DNA from: Gp13-AA77 sp035946735 | GTDB lineage: Bacteria; Acidobacteriota; Terriglobia; UBA7540 | DNA: 64,000 bases | Assembly: GCA_035946735.1 (NCBI GenBank) | Contig: DASYYZ010000129.1 | Coordinates: 62,001-126,000, forward strand | Direction of reading: 5' to 3' | Shown here: positions 16,289 through 25,066 of the stretch, piece after piece | Layout: each line of letters starts with the position of its first letter | How positions within the stretch are numbered: position 1 is the first letter of the stretch | Translations under genes and position numbers: made by a program | The notes under the pieces: model-generated | What the model saw: the letters and a program-made list of their open reading frames with translations, nothing else | Told to the model about the DNA's origin: nothing | Databases searched by the model: none

Positions 16289-17719
16289 ATGATCTCCGCA
16301 AGTGCGCGGCCCGGCTCTGGCGGATCTGTTCACAAGAACTGGATTCTTCTCGCCGTCGGCGTCGGCAGTTTCATGTCGGCGGTGGACGCGGGTGCCGTCA
16401 ACACGATCCTGCCCGTGCTGCGTCGCTCTTTCGGCAGCGAGGTGGCTTCGATCGAGTGGGTGGTCACGATTTATCTGCTGGTAGTCAGCGGGCTGCTGCT
16501 GAGCTGCGGCCGCTTTGCAGACATGCGAGGGCACAAAGATGTATACATGTGCGGGTTTGGCATCTTCGTCCTGGCTTCGGCAATGTGCGGCCTCGCGCCG
16601 ACAACCGGCGCCCTGATCGCGTTCCGTGCCCTGCAAGGCATCGGCGCAGCCACGCTGTTCGCAAACTCCACCGCGATCCTGACCACCAACTTCGCCGCCC
16701 GCGAGCGGGGCCGGGCGCTGGGTCTGAGGGCCACGGCCACTTATCTTGGTCTCACAGCCGGTCCCTTCCTCGGCGGATGGCTCACTGCAGAGTTAGGATG
16801 GCGCGCCGTCTTCTACATCAACGTCCCCATAGGTCTCGTTGCCGTCGCGCTCACTGTAAGGTTTGTTCCCCGCGACCGGCCGCCCGCGCATCGAACGCGG
16901 TTCGATCTGGCGGGTGCAGCCGTGTGGATGGCGAGTCTTGCGTTCTTGCTGCTCGCGCTCAACGCTGGACACGGACGCGGGCCCGCGTCCCTCAAAAGCC
17001 TCCTGCTCTTCCTGCTCGCTGCGATGTCCCTTGTGCTCTTCCTGGTCATCGAACGGCGCACTCCTTATCGCATGCTGGACCTCAGCTTGTTTCGAAGTCG
17101 AACGTTCTCAGCCTCCAGCGCCGCCAATATTGTGCATTATCTGTGCGTTTACATGATCATCTTTCTCCTGCCGTTCTATTTGATTCAGGGTCGCGGATAC
17201 GGCCCGGCTCGCACTGGGCTTATCCTCACGGCCCAATCGGTGGCTCGAGCTTGTGCGGCGCCGGTGAGCGGAGCGCTCTCAGACCGCATTGGCAGTCGAT
17301 TGCCTGCCATGGTCGGCATGGGCGTGATGGCGCTCGGCCTGGTGCTGTTATCGCGCCTGGGGGAGCAGTCATCGCTCGGCTATGTGGCGGCCGCGCTCGG
17401 GATCACCGGGCTTGGCGGCGGAGTCTTCATCTCTCCGAACAACAGCGCGCTGATGGGTTCGGCTCCGCCGGGTCGCCAGGGCCTCGCCGGTGGCGTGCTG
17501 GCCACAGCTCGCGTGGTCGGCATGGCGCTTGGAGTCGCCGTCGCCGGGGACATCCTGACCGCTCGAATCGCGGGTTTGCACGGCAACGGCGGCTCGTCCG
17601 CAGCGCTTGTGAGCGCTGTCTCCACCAGCTTCCTGGCAGCCGCAGGATTTGCCTGCCTGGGCGTTTTAGTGGCGGCTCTCGAGGAGCCAGCCGATGCCCT
17701 TGCGCCTCAAGTTGCGTGA
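16289..17719 (+). CDS. MFS drug-type exporter (DHA2/EmrB-like, 14 TM)
   Basis: 476 residues from ATG 16289 (AAGAGGGA 13 bases upstream). It shows the DHA2 signature: TM1 FMSAVDAGAVNTILPVLRRSF, motif A in CGRFADMRGHKDVY, and motif C-like LGLTAGPFLGGWL with about 14 hydrophobic segments. Such proteins export drugs or metabolites with proton antiport. It lies after pqqE in the same direction, so it may export PQQ or a related compound, but this is only suggested by position. Confidence 0.85.
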   Translation: MISASARPGSGGSVHKNWILLAVGVGSFMSAVDAGAVNTILPVLRRSFGSEVASIEWVVTIYLLVVSGLLLSCGRFADMRGHKDVYMCGFGIFVLASAMCGLAPTTGALIAFRALQGIGAATLFANSTAILTTNFAARERGRALGLRATATYLGLTAGPFLGGWLTAELGWRAVFYINVPIGLVAVALTVRFVPRDRPPAHRTRFDLAGAAVWMASLAFLLLALNAGHGRGPASLKSLLLFLLAAMSLVLFLVIERRTPYRMLDLSLFRSRTFSASSAANIVHYLCVYMIIFLLPFYLIQGRGYGPARTGLILTAQSVARACAAPVSGALSDRIGSRLPAMVGMGVMALGLVLLSRLGEQSSLGYVAAALGITGLGGGVFISPNNSALMGSAPPGRQGLAGGVLATARVVGMALGVAVAGDILTARIAGLHGNGGSSAALVSAVSTSFLAAAGFACLGVLVAALEEPADALAPQVA

Positions 17720-17772
17720 GCGTCACATCAGTAGGCTAGCGAATAAAAGGCGAATCCGCTACAATCGATGGC

Positions 17773-20700
17773 ATGGAACAACCATCCCTTCCTGCGGGGA
17801 ACGTCCCTACGGCAACTCGGCCGGATCACAAGCGGTCCTCGCCCCGTTCTGGATCGGAGACGAACGACGCAACCATACCTCAACGGCGGCCCCGAGGAAA
17901 TAATGTGGTGGTGGCGGCCCCTTTACGATTGAATCCTGAACAAACAGCAGCCGTGGAGCATGGTGAAGGGCCGCTGCTCGTCATTGCCGGGCCCGGCAGC
18001 GGCAAGACCCGCGTGATCACGGAACGCATCGTGCACTTGCTCAACCGTGGTTGCGCCGAGGCCGAGAACATTCTGGCTTTGACGTACACCGAAAAGGCGG
18101 CGGGCGAGATGAGCGAGCGCCTGCGCAGCGCGCTTCCAGGCCCCGGGAGCTATCCCACGGTCAGCACCTTCCACGCTTTCTGCTACCGCATCCTCGTTGA
18201 TCACAGTTTCCACCAGCAACTGCTCGACGAAATCGACCTCTGGATATTTCTGCGGCGGCGCATGCGGCTGCTCGCGCTCGAACATTACCAGCGGTTGGCG
18301 GAGCCGGGCGCTTTTCTGCACGATTTGAATGACTTTTTTTCGCGTTGCCAGGATGAATTGGTGGAACCTGACGATTTCGCGGCTTACGTGGCCGGCTTGC
18401 GCGCGGGCCTCGGAGCCGATCCTGATCCTCTGGAGCTCCGCGAACTGGAGAAGAAGGAAGAGCTGGCGCGCGTGTTTCGGCGCAGCCGGGCGTTGCTCGA
18501 TGACGCCGGTTGCAGCAGCTTTGGCAGCCTCATGAGCGAAACGCTGCGCCTCTGGGAGCGCGAGCCCGAGGTACTAGCGAGTCTTCGCGAGCGCTTTCGA
18601 TATGTCTTGGTGGACGAGTTTCAGGATTCGAACTTCGCCCAATCGGAGCTGCTGCGGCGCCTGCTTCCGGCGCCGCATAACATCACCGCAGTCGGCGATG
18701 ACGACCAGGCGATCTACCGATTTCGCGGGGCATCGCACGGCGCCTTCGAGATGTTCGACCGCACGTTCCCGGGGCACCGCACGGTTTATCTCAACCGGAA
18801 CTATCGCTCCACCGAGAGAGTTCTTCGCGCCAGCCAGACGGTGATTGAGAAGAACGACGGTCGTTACAGCTTGAAGCCGCCGCTCCGCACCGAGAATCCC
18901 GAAGGGCCGCCGGTATTCCTGGTAGAGTCGCCGGACGGTCCGAGCGAGGCAGCGTGGATAGCCGATGAAATCGAGAGGCTCGGCAAGCGCGGCGCTAGGT
19001 TGGGCGATATCGCGGTGCTATATCGCAGCCACCTGCACCGGGAGCGTCTGGGGGCCGAGCTTCGCCGGCGCGCGATTCCTTTCAACATCCGTGGTTTGTC
19101 GATTCTCAAGACTCCGATGGCAAGGGACCTCGTCGCCTACCTGCGCCTGATCGACTCGCCGCACCATAACATCAGCCTGACGCGCGTCCTGCTGGCGCCG
19201 CGCTGGCGATTTCCCGAGCCGCTAGCCCGCGAAGTCCGCTTCCGCTCCAGCCAGGTTCGCTCGTCCATTTACACGGCGATTCGCGCCCTGGACCAGACCT
19301 TATTTGCCGGCGATCTGGACCGCACCGGTTGGGGAGAACTTCAGAGCCTGCTCGACCGGATGCGCGAGATCTCGAGGCTCGCACCCATGCCGGTGCTGTT
19401 CGATCGCCTGGTGGATGCGCTTGGATTAGGCGGTCAGGGCCGTGACCAGGATTACCTCAAAGCTTTTCGAAAGTTTCTGGAGGAATGGCAGAAGAAGAAC
19501 GAATCGGGCAGCGTGTCGCCGCTCGCGAGCGAGGATGAAGACTCCGGCACGTCATTGCATCAGTTCGTAGATTATTTCTCCTACTTTCTCGAAGCTGGAG
19601 GCCAGATCGAGGCGCCGGAATCCCCGGACGCTTCGAGAGCCGTGCAGATGATGACGGTGCACGCGGCTAAAGGATTGGAGTTTCCCGTCGTCTTCGTGCT
19701 GAGCGTCTCGCGGCAGCGCTTTCCCACCACCGAAAAGAGGCCCGTAATCACGTTTCCCGACGCGCTGCGCAAGGGTCCCGCGGCGCCAGCGGGAATCCAT
19801 CTACAGGAGGAGCGCCGTCTGTTCTACGTGGCCATGACGCGCGCCTGCGAGCGGCTCTACGTTTCGAGCCTTAACAAGCAGGGGCGCAAACCTTCCGTCT
19901 TCGTCGAGGACCTGCTTTCGAATCCGGTGCGAACGGCGCGGGATATCGAGCGCATCAAGGCCGCAACTGCCGCGCCTGAACCGGCGGGCGTTAGTCCGGC
20001 TGGAAGCGTTCAGACTCCGGCGCCTGGAAACGGCCCGCCACATCACCTGCTGCTTTCCGAACGCGCCCCGGACAAAGCCGGCCAACAAAGCCTGTTCCCT
20101 GCAGATCGGGAGCCCGCGGAATTGCACCCTAACCTTGCCGAGTGGGCGCGGCAGCCCGTCTTCGCCGCTTCCGGAAAACAGCCGGTACTGAGTGCGACAG
20201 GAATCGAGACCTACCGGAGCTGCCCGCTGAAATTCAAGTTTCAGCAACTTCTGAAGATCAAGACCGAGCCTCAAGGCGCGCTCACTTTTGGGGCGATCAT
20301 GCACGAAACCGTCAGGCACTATATCCGTCTGCGGCACTCGGGCGCACCCCGCTTCGAAGATGTGGAACAGTTCTACCTCAGCTCTTGGAAGGACACAGGT
20401 TTTCAGGACGACTACCACTCCGAACAGATGAAACAGGCGGGGCTCGATCAACTGCGGGAATTCGTTGCCTTGCACAACGCCCAACCGGCGCCGGGATATA
20501 TGGCGAGCGAACAGGGATTCAGCCTGGAGGTAGACGGCGTCCGAGTCCAGGGACGAATTGATCAGATCCAGGCCATTCAGCGTGATGCGACCTCATCGAA
20601 CGGCTCGCAGCCGGCTGCCGCGCCCCAAGGTGAGCTGCTCCCTCAGCAGCGAAGTCTCCCGACGCCGGCTCTGCCAGGATCGGAAGTGGAACTGATTGAC

Positions 20701-20997
20701 TATAAGACCGGCCGGCCGAAAACGCAGAAAGACGCAGACACGAGCCTGCAGCTCTCCGTTTATGCGCTGGCCGCAAAGCAGGCGCTGGCACTGCGGCCGG
20801 TGCGGCTGACGTTCTACAATCTCGCCACCAACGAGGCGGTTTCGTCGATTCGCACGGCCAAGGATATAGAGGATGTCACCGGTGAGATTCGCCAGGTGGC
20901 GGAGGCGATCCGCGAACACCGGTTTGAACCCGCGCCCGGCTACGCTTGCCGGCGCTGCGACTATGCGGCGATCTGCCCGGCGCAGGAGGAGAGCTGA
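17773..20997 (+). CDS. UvrD-type helicase fused to a Fe-S PD-(D/E)XK nuclease
   Basis: 1074 residues. Helicase part: Walker A AGPGSGKT (72-79), Walker B VLVDEFQDSN (about 280), QAIYRFRGA, the motif MTVHAAKGLEFPVVFV and motif VI VAMTRACERLYVS. From about 815 a RecB/AddB-like nuclease begins: LSATGIETYRSCPLKFKF, GAIMHETVRHYI, then the catalytic ELIDYKTGRPK. A cysteine in the first segment and three in YACRRCDYAAICP form the 4Fe-4S staple seen in AddB. Role: ATP-driven 3'-5' unwinding and DNA end processing in recombination. No separate AddA or AddB gene is nearby. The first 45 residues are low complexity; a GTG at 17905 is an alternative start. Confidence 0.9.
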   Translation: MEQPSLPAGNVPTATRPDHKRSSPRSGSETNDATIPQRRPRGNNVVVAAPLRLNPEQTAAVEHGEGPLLVIAGPGSGKTRVITERIVHLLNRGCAEAENILALTYTEKAAGEMSERLRSALPGPGSYPTVSTFHAFCYRILVDHSFHQQLLDEIDLWIFLRRRMRLLALEHYQRLAEPGAFLHDLNDFFSRCQDELVEPDDFAAYVAGLRAGLGADPDPLELRELEKKEELARVFRRSRALLDDAGCSSFGSLMSETLRLWEREPEVLASLRERFRYVLVDEFQDSNFAQSELLRRLLPAPHNITAVGDDDQAIYRFRGASHGAFEMFDRTFPGHRTVYLNRNYRSTERVLRASQTVIEKNDGRYSLKPPLRTENPEGPPVFLVESPDGPSEAAWIADEIERLGKRGARLGDIAVLYRSHLHRERLGAELRRRAIPFNIRGLSILKTPMARDLVAYLRLIDSPHHNISLTRVLLAPRWRFPEPLAREVRFRSSQVRSSIYTAIRALDQTLFAGDLDRTGWGELQSLLDRMREISRLAPMPVLFDRLVDALGLGGQGRDQDYLKAFRKFLEEWQKKNESGSVSPLASEDEDSGTSLHQFVDYFSYFLEAGGQIEAPESPDASRAVQMMTVHAAKGLEFPVVFVLSVSRQRFPTTEKRPVITFPDALRKGPAAPAGIHLQEERRLFYVAMTRACERLYVSSLNKQGRKPSVFVEDLLSNPVRTARDIERIKAATAAPEPAGVSPAGSVQTPAPGNGPPHHLLLSERAPDKAGQQSLFPADREPAELHPNLAEWARQPVFAASGKQPVLSATGIETYRSCPLKFKFQQLLKIKTEPQGALTFGAIMHETVRHYIRLRHSGAPRFEDVEQFYLSSWKDTGFQDDYHSEQMKQAGLDQLREFVALHNAQPAPGYMASEQGFSLEVDGVRVQGRIDQIQAIQRDATSSNGSQPAAAPQGELLPQQRSLPTPALPGSEVELIDYKTGRPKTQKDADTSLQLSVYALAAKQALALRPVRLTFYNLATNEAVSSIRTAKDIEDVTGEIRQVAEAIREHRFEPAPGYACRRCDYAAICPAQEES

Positions 20998-21058
20998 TGT
21001 CGTGGCGAGCCGGGACGTTTCGGAGGCGGGACGGGGTTCAGGAACAGGGGACTGCCTT

Positions 21059-22483
21059 ATGAATCCGTGGGTATTCGCTCTGGCCGGCCTATTCACTGGA
21101 ACTGCCGTAGGCTCTATCGCGATGATGAGGAGGCTGCGGCAAGCCGAGCACCGGGCGGTGAGCGCTGAAGCCGGCATCGAGGGACTCCGGCGCCAGCAGG
21201 ACCTGGACTTACAGGAGATTTCCGCGCTCAGGGAAAAGCTTGAGGCGCAGCAACAGGCTCGAATCGTAGCAGAAACGTCTCTCGGCGTCGAGCGCAAGAA
21301 CTTGAATGAACAGCAACAACTTCTGAAAGAGGCCCAGATCAAACTTAGCGACAGCTTCAAGGCTGTGGCCGGCGACGTTCTGGCCTCGGAGAGCCGATCC
21401 TTTCTGCAGCTCGCGCAGCAAAGATTCGACACGCTGCGCGCCCAGGCCGAGGGAGACCTGTCAGCGCGCCAGCAGGCCATCGAAGCGCTGGTGGAGCCGC
21501 TCGGCAGCTCGCTGAAGACCTACGGCGAGATGGTGCACGGTCTGGAGAAAGCGCGAGCGGAGGCTTACGGGAAGCTGGGAAGCCAGGTTGACAGCCTGCT
21601 CGCAACGAATGAGACCTTGCAGCGAGAGACCGGGAATCTGGCCGCAGCGCTGAGGGGAAGCCCTCAGGTGAGGGGTCGCTGGGGCGAACTGACGCTGCGG
21701 CGAGTGGTGGAACTGGCCGGCATGTCCCGATACTGCGATTTCACCGAACAGTTGACACTTCACCGCGAGGACGGACGCCTCCGGCCCGACGTGGTGGTGA
21801 ATCTGCCGGGCGGACGCCGCATTGCGATTGACGCCAAAGCCGCCTTGCAACCCTTCCTGGACGCCATGGACGCCACGACTGAGCCCGAGCGCCGCGCCGC
21901 CTTGACGGATTACGGCCGACTGGTGAGAACGCACATGAATCAGCTCGCGGCGCGCGCCTACTGGGAGCAGCTTCAACCGGCTCCCGAGATGGTGGTGCTG
22001 TTCCTGCCGGGCGACGCATTCCTAAGTGCGGCGCTCGAGACGGATCGTACTTTGATCGAAGACAGCATCCAGAAACGAGTGGTGATGGCCACGCCGACCA
22101 CTCTTGTCGGCTTGCTTCTGGCTGCGGCCTTCAGTTGGCGCCAGGAACAAGTGGAGAAGAACGCGCAGGCCGTAAGCGAGCAAGGCCGGCTGCTCTATGA
22201 TCGCGTGCGCAACTTCGCCAGCCACTTTGCGGAGGTAGGATCAAGCCTCAAGCGAGCGGTGGACACTTATAATCGCGCTACCGCGTCGATGGAGAGCCGC
22301 GTGTTGGCCACGGCCCGGAAGTTCAAAGACCTGGGAGCTGCAACCGGCGAGGATATCGCGGAGATGGAACCGATCGACGAAGTGCCGCGAAGCCTGCGGC
22401 CGGAGGAACAGGAGCTTTTACCTTTGAAAACGAGTGTCGAAGACGAGACGGCGTGCGGCAATGGTGCGGAAAAACAGCCCTGA
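21059..22483 (+). CDS. rmuC: DNA recombination protein RmuC
   Basis: 474 residues from ATG 21059. An N-terminal membrane segment (WVFALAGLFTGTAVGSIAMM) is followed by a long coiled coil (about 25-180) and the RmuC nuclease-like domain: QVRGRWGELTLRRVVELAGM, LRPDVVVNLPGGRRIAIDAK and VMATPTTLVGLLLAAAFSWR. RmuC limits inversions at short inverted repeats. It follows the helicase-nuclease by 61 bases, so a DNA-recombination operon is likely. A perfect hairpin starts 8 bases after its stop. Confidence 0.93.
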   Translation: MNPWVFALAGLFTGTAVGSIAMMRRLRQAEHRAVSAEAGIEGLRRQQDLDLQEISALREKLEAQQQARIVAETSLGVERKNLNEQQQLLKEAQIKLSDSFKAVAGDVLASESRSFLQLAQQRFDTLRAQAEGDLSARQQAIEALVEPLGSSLKTYGEMVHGLEKARAEAYGKLGSQVDSLLATNETLQRETGNLAAALRGSPQVRGRWGELTLRRVVELAGMSRYCDFTEQLTLHREDGRLRPDVVVNLPGGRRIAIDAKAALQPFLDAMDATTEPERRAALTDYGRLVRTHMNQLAARAYWEQLQPAPEMVVLFLPGDAFLSAALETDRTLIEDSIQKRVVMATPTTLVGLLLAAAFSWRQEQVEKNAQAVSEQGRLLYDRVRNFASHFAEVGSSLKRAVDTYNRATASMESRVLATARKFKDLGAATGEDIAEMEPIDEVPRSLRPEEQELLPLKTSVEDETACGNGAEKQP

Positions 22484-22491
22484 AAACAGCT

Positions 22492-22515
22492 CGGGGATGC
22501 ATCGCTGCATCCCCG
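22492..22515. terminator. Perfect 10-bp hairpin after rmuC / small peptide gene
   Basis: CGGGGATGCA-TCGC-TGCATCCCCG. It can terminate rmuC on the plus strand and the small peptide transcript on the minus strand, where TTTT follows the stem about 5 bases downstream. Confidence 0.6.
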
Positions 22516-22542
22516 AATGTCAAATCAGATGCCTTCGAAGAG

Positions 22543-22578
22543 TTACCTCTTCTTCTTGGCTTTCTTTTTTGCTGGCAT
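22543..22578 (-). CDS. 11-residue Lys/Arg-rich peptide
   Basis: The complement strand encodes MPAKKKAKKKR, 11 residues with 8 basic. Support: a near-perfect ribosome site AGAGGAG ending 6 bases before the ATG, a consensus promoter 67-95 bases upstream, a 5' hairpin between, and a hairpin after the stop. Together these outline one transcript of about 145 bases. The peptide resembles a basic nucleic-acid-binding tail. It could be a true tiny protein, or a leader in a regulatory RNA. Too short for family assignment. Confidence 0.5.
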   Translation of the reverse strand: MPAKKKAKKKR

Positions 22579-22606
22579 TCTATTCTCCTCTCAAGTTTCA
22601 AATTAT

Positions 22607-22626
22607 CCGCCAATAACGATTGGCGG
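22607..22626 (-). ncRNA. 5' leader hairpin of the small peptide transcript
   Basis: On the minus strand CCGCCAAT-CGTT-ATTGGCGG forms a perfect 8-bp stem with a 4-base loop, between the promoter and the ribosome site at about 22586-22592. Such a structure can stabilise a leader or control translation. Confidence 0.4.
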
Positions 22627-22644
22627 AGCGCGTTGTCATTCCAA

Positions 22645-22673
22645 TGTATAGTGAGTGTCGAATCTATTGTCAA
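22645..22673 (-). promoter_or_regulatory. Consensus sigma-70 promoter for the small peptide gene
   Basis: Minus strand: -35 TTGACA (plus-strand 22668-22673), exactly 17 bases, then -10 TATACA (22645-22650). It is the best promoter match in the window and points at the small peptide gene. Confidence 0.7.
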
Positions 22674-22915
22674 GCAAAAAGTGATTGCAATGAACGAAAA
22701 CTTCGCACCACGGCCTTCGTTTCGTCGCGACCATCACCCTCATTTATCACGTCCAGATCAGGCGCAGGCATCCTTCGGACCTTCGTCACTGCTGCAATCA
22801 TCGTGCGCAGCGCGAACGAGCGTTGCTGCTGCGAGCTCGATTGCGGTAAAACGCGCCCCGTTGAATCGGCATCACAGGAAAAGATTGTCTTTGTCATTTG
22901 ATCGAGGATTCTCTA

Positions 22916-23917
22916 ATGAAAGCTTCGTGGATGCGCTCCAGTCGGCCTTGGGTTCCACTTGCTATCGCGTGCGGGCTCGGTCTTGTGCCGCTAATCTTGC
23001 AGGGGTTTCAAGATGCGAACAAGGGGGCAGCCGGACAGCAGCCCACGCTCAAGGTTCAGGTTAATGTCGTTAACGTGTATGCGGTGGTTCGTGATCACAA
23101 GCGGCTGGTGCCCGACCTGACCAAGAACGACTTTGAGGTGACCGAGAACAACACTCCTCAAGAAATCAAGTATTTTTCCAAACAGACGGACACTCCACTC
23201 ACACTGGTGCTTGCCGTCGACACCAGCCCCAGCCAGCAGCGCGTGTTGCCCGCCGAGCAGGAGGCCTCAAAACAGTTCGCGAGCCAGGTGCTGCGTCCCA
23301 AAGACGCTTTCGCGGTGTTGCACTTTGACGTCGAGGTGGAACTGTTGCAGGACTTCACGAGCGATCTGAAATATCTCACCAAGGCCATCGACGGTACGGA
23401 GATCAACGGCGGTGGCGCCGGCCCGCTGCCCGGCACGTTTCCCTCGGCCGGTGGCGCCACTCATCTTTATGACGCGGTTTATCTGGCGTCACACGACATG
23501 CTGCGAAACGAGGCCGGCCGCAAGGTGATCATCCTGGTAACAGATGGAGAGGACGAAGGCAGCAAGGAAACGCTCAACGCCAGCCTGGAAGCCGCCCAGC
23601 GAGCCGATGTGATCATTTACTCCGTCCTGCTCGTTGATCGCCCCTTTTACGGCCGCATGAGCCTGGGTTACGGCGGCGAAGGCGCCCTCAATAAGCTTTC
23701 CGGAGAGACGGGCGGCCGCGTGATCCGCGCCGACAATCCCCGCAACACCGCCGACGCCTTCCAGGAAATCGCCGCCGAACTGCGCACTCAGTACCTGCTC
23801 GGCTACACTCCCACCGACCGCAATGCCGACGGCACGTTCCGCCACATCAAGGTCCGGGCGAAGCAGGGCCACTATGACATTCAAGCGCGACGCGGCTACT
23901 ACGCTCCTACCGGCTGA
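22916..23917 (+). CDS. VWFA-related secreted protein (acidobacterial family)
   Basis: 333 residues from ATG 22916. The N-terminus has a basic start and a hydrophobic signal segment (PLAIACGLGLVPLILQG). The family opening LKVQVNVVNVYAVVRDHK and LTKNDFEVTENN is followed by a von Willebrand A domain: the MIDAS-like VDTSPSQQRV (D-x-S-x-x; the last Ser replaced by Gln) and LVTDGEDEGS. It ends RRGYYAPTG, typical for the acidobacterial VWFA family. Exported, function unknown; metal-dependent protein binding is presumed. Preceded by a 220-base stretch without recognised features. Confidence 0.88.
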   Translation: MKASWMRSSRPWVPLAIACGLGLVPLILQGFQDANKGAAGQQPTLKVQVNVVNVYAVVRDHKRLVPDLTKNDFEVTENNTPQEIKYFSKQTDTPLTLVLAVDTSPSQQRVLPAEQEASKQFASQVLRPKDAFAVLHFDVEVELLQDFTSDLKYLTKAIDGTEINGGGAGPLPGTFPSAGGATHLYDAVYLASHDMLRNEAGRKVIILVTDGEDEGSKETLNASLEAAQRADVIIYSVLLVDRPFYGRMSLGYGGEGALNKLSGETGGRVIRADNPRNTADAFQEIAAELRTQYLLGYTPTDRNADGTFRHIKVRAKQGHYDIQARRGYYAPTG

Positions 23918-23983
23918 ACAGTGCGGCGAAGCGCCCCGATCCGCCATTTCAGGATCGACATTTCAGACTTTAACCCGAACAAC

Positions 23984-25015
23984 TCAGGCGCGACCCAGCA
24001 CCACAGTGTGAGGAGACATAGGAATCGGCTGCGCAGTGACGCCTTCGAAACCGGCCTCGTTGTACATGGCCGTGAGCTCGCCTAAGGCGTAGGCGTCGCC
24101 GGCCACGGTGGAGGCCAGCATCGTCAAGCTGAAGGCCGCGGGCATGGGTGGGGAGACGTGGTCTTCATTGGGCACGAACTCGAGCGCAGCAGCGCGGCCC
24201 CCGGGCCGCAAAGCGGCATGGACCTTCTTCAACAGACCTACGCAGGTTGGCGGATCGAAATGGTGGAGGAAGTTGGTGAGCAGCGCGGCGTCATAAGGCC
24301 CGTCGAAATCGACCTCGAAAGCGCTGCCGGATAGCATGTAGTAGCGGTCTTGGACGCCGGCTTTGCGGGCATTCTCCAGAGCCACGCGCAGCACGGGCGC
24401 CCAATCGAGAGCGGTGACGCGGGCGTGTGGGTTCTGCTTCGCGATTTCGATACCGAACAGACCGTGCCCTGCCGCAATATCCAGAACGCGCATCGGATCT
24501 GTGCGCCCCTCCAGCACAATCGAGCCCAGCGCGGGAGCCATTGGCGCCATCATCGGCGCCATGCTTTCCGCGAACTGCACCCAAATCGGATTCTCCGGCT
24601 CCACGCTTCCAGCGCCCGGCAGGGTGGTACGCCCGGCGCGGACGACGTCCGCCAGGTGATTGAATGGCTCCTGCATTGCCGGGTTGCTGAGAAATTGCGC
24701 GATGGAGGCCAGGCACGAAGGCGAGCGCGGATCCAAGAAGGCGGCGCTCGTGGGACTGTGCCGGTATCGCCCGCCCTCTTTCACCAGGACCCCGTGAATC
24801 GTCAGGAAGTCGCAGAGGATCCGGATGCCGCGTTCGGATGCCGAACAGTGCCGGGCGATAGAGCCTACGTCTCCCGGCCCTTCACCCACGGCCCGGAACA
24901 CATCGAGTTCAATCGCCGCCTTCAACGCCGCGGTACGCTGATGCGCCTGCATCATTTCGAAAATCAAGAGGGGAGTAGCCGGAGCTTCGGCAGCGCCTGC
25001 AGCGTTCATATCCAT
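23984..25015 (-). CDS. O-methyltransferase, plant COMT/ASMT-like
   Basis: 343 residues. An N-terminal winged-helix dimerisation domain (FEMMQAHQRTAALKAAIELD, LCDFLTIHGVLVKEGGRYR) precedes a class I SAM-binding domain (MRVLDIAAGHGLFGIEIAKQ, acidic ribose-binding TALDWAP) and NFLHHFDPPTCVGLLKKVH. It transfers a methyl group to a hydroxyl of a small aromatic or polyketide-like molecule; the substrate is unknown. Placed between the two VWFA genes; the stop-to-start gap from the upstream VWFA gene is 51 bases, so co-transcription is possible. Confidence 0.85.
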   Translation of the reverse strand: MDMNAAGAAEAPATPLLIFEMMQAHQRTAALKAAIELDVFRAVGEGPGDVGSIARHCSASERGIRILCDFLTIHGVLVKEGGRYRHSPTSAAFLDPRSPSCLASIAQFLSNPAMQEPFNHLADVVRAGRTTLPGAGSVEPENPIWVQFAESMAPMMAPMAPALGSIVLEGRTDPMRVLDIAAGHGLFGIEIAKQNPHARVTALDWAPVLRVALENARKAGVQDRYYMLSGSAFEVDFDGPYDAALLTNFLHHFDPPTCVGLLKKVHAALRPGGRAAALEFVPNEDHVSPPMPAAFSLTMLASTVAGDAYALGELTAMYNEAGFEGVTAQPIPMSPHTVVLGRA

Positions 25016-25066
25016 CCTCCTCTTCGACCCAAATATGCGGGACGCCTCGCGGCCCCGCCAACCGGT

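Noticed and set aside
16456..17739. 427-codon plus-strand frame overlapping the MFS gene
   Set aside because: Shifted frame of the transporter; Arg/His-rich shadow without hydrophobic segments.
22620..22901. 93-codon plus-strand frame upstream of the first VWFA gene
   Set aside because: No homology, no good ribosome site, overlaps the minus-strand promoter of the small peptide gene.
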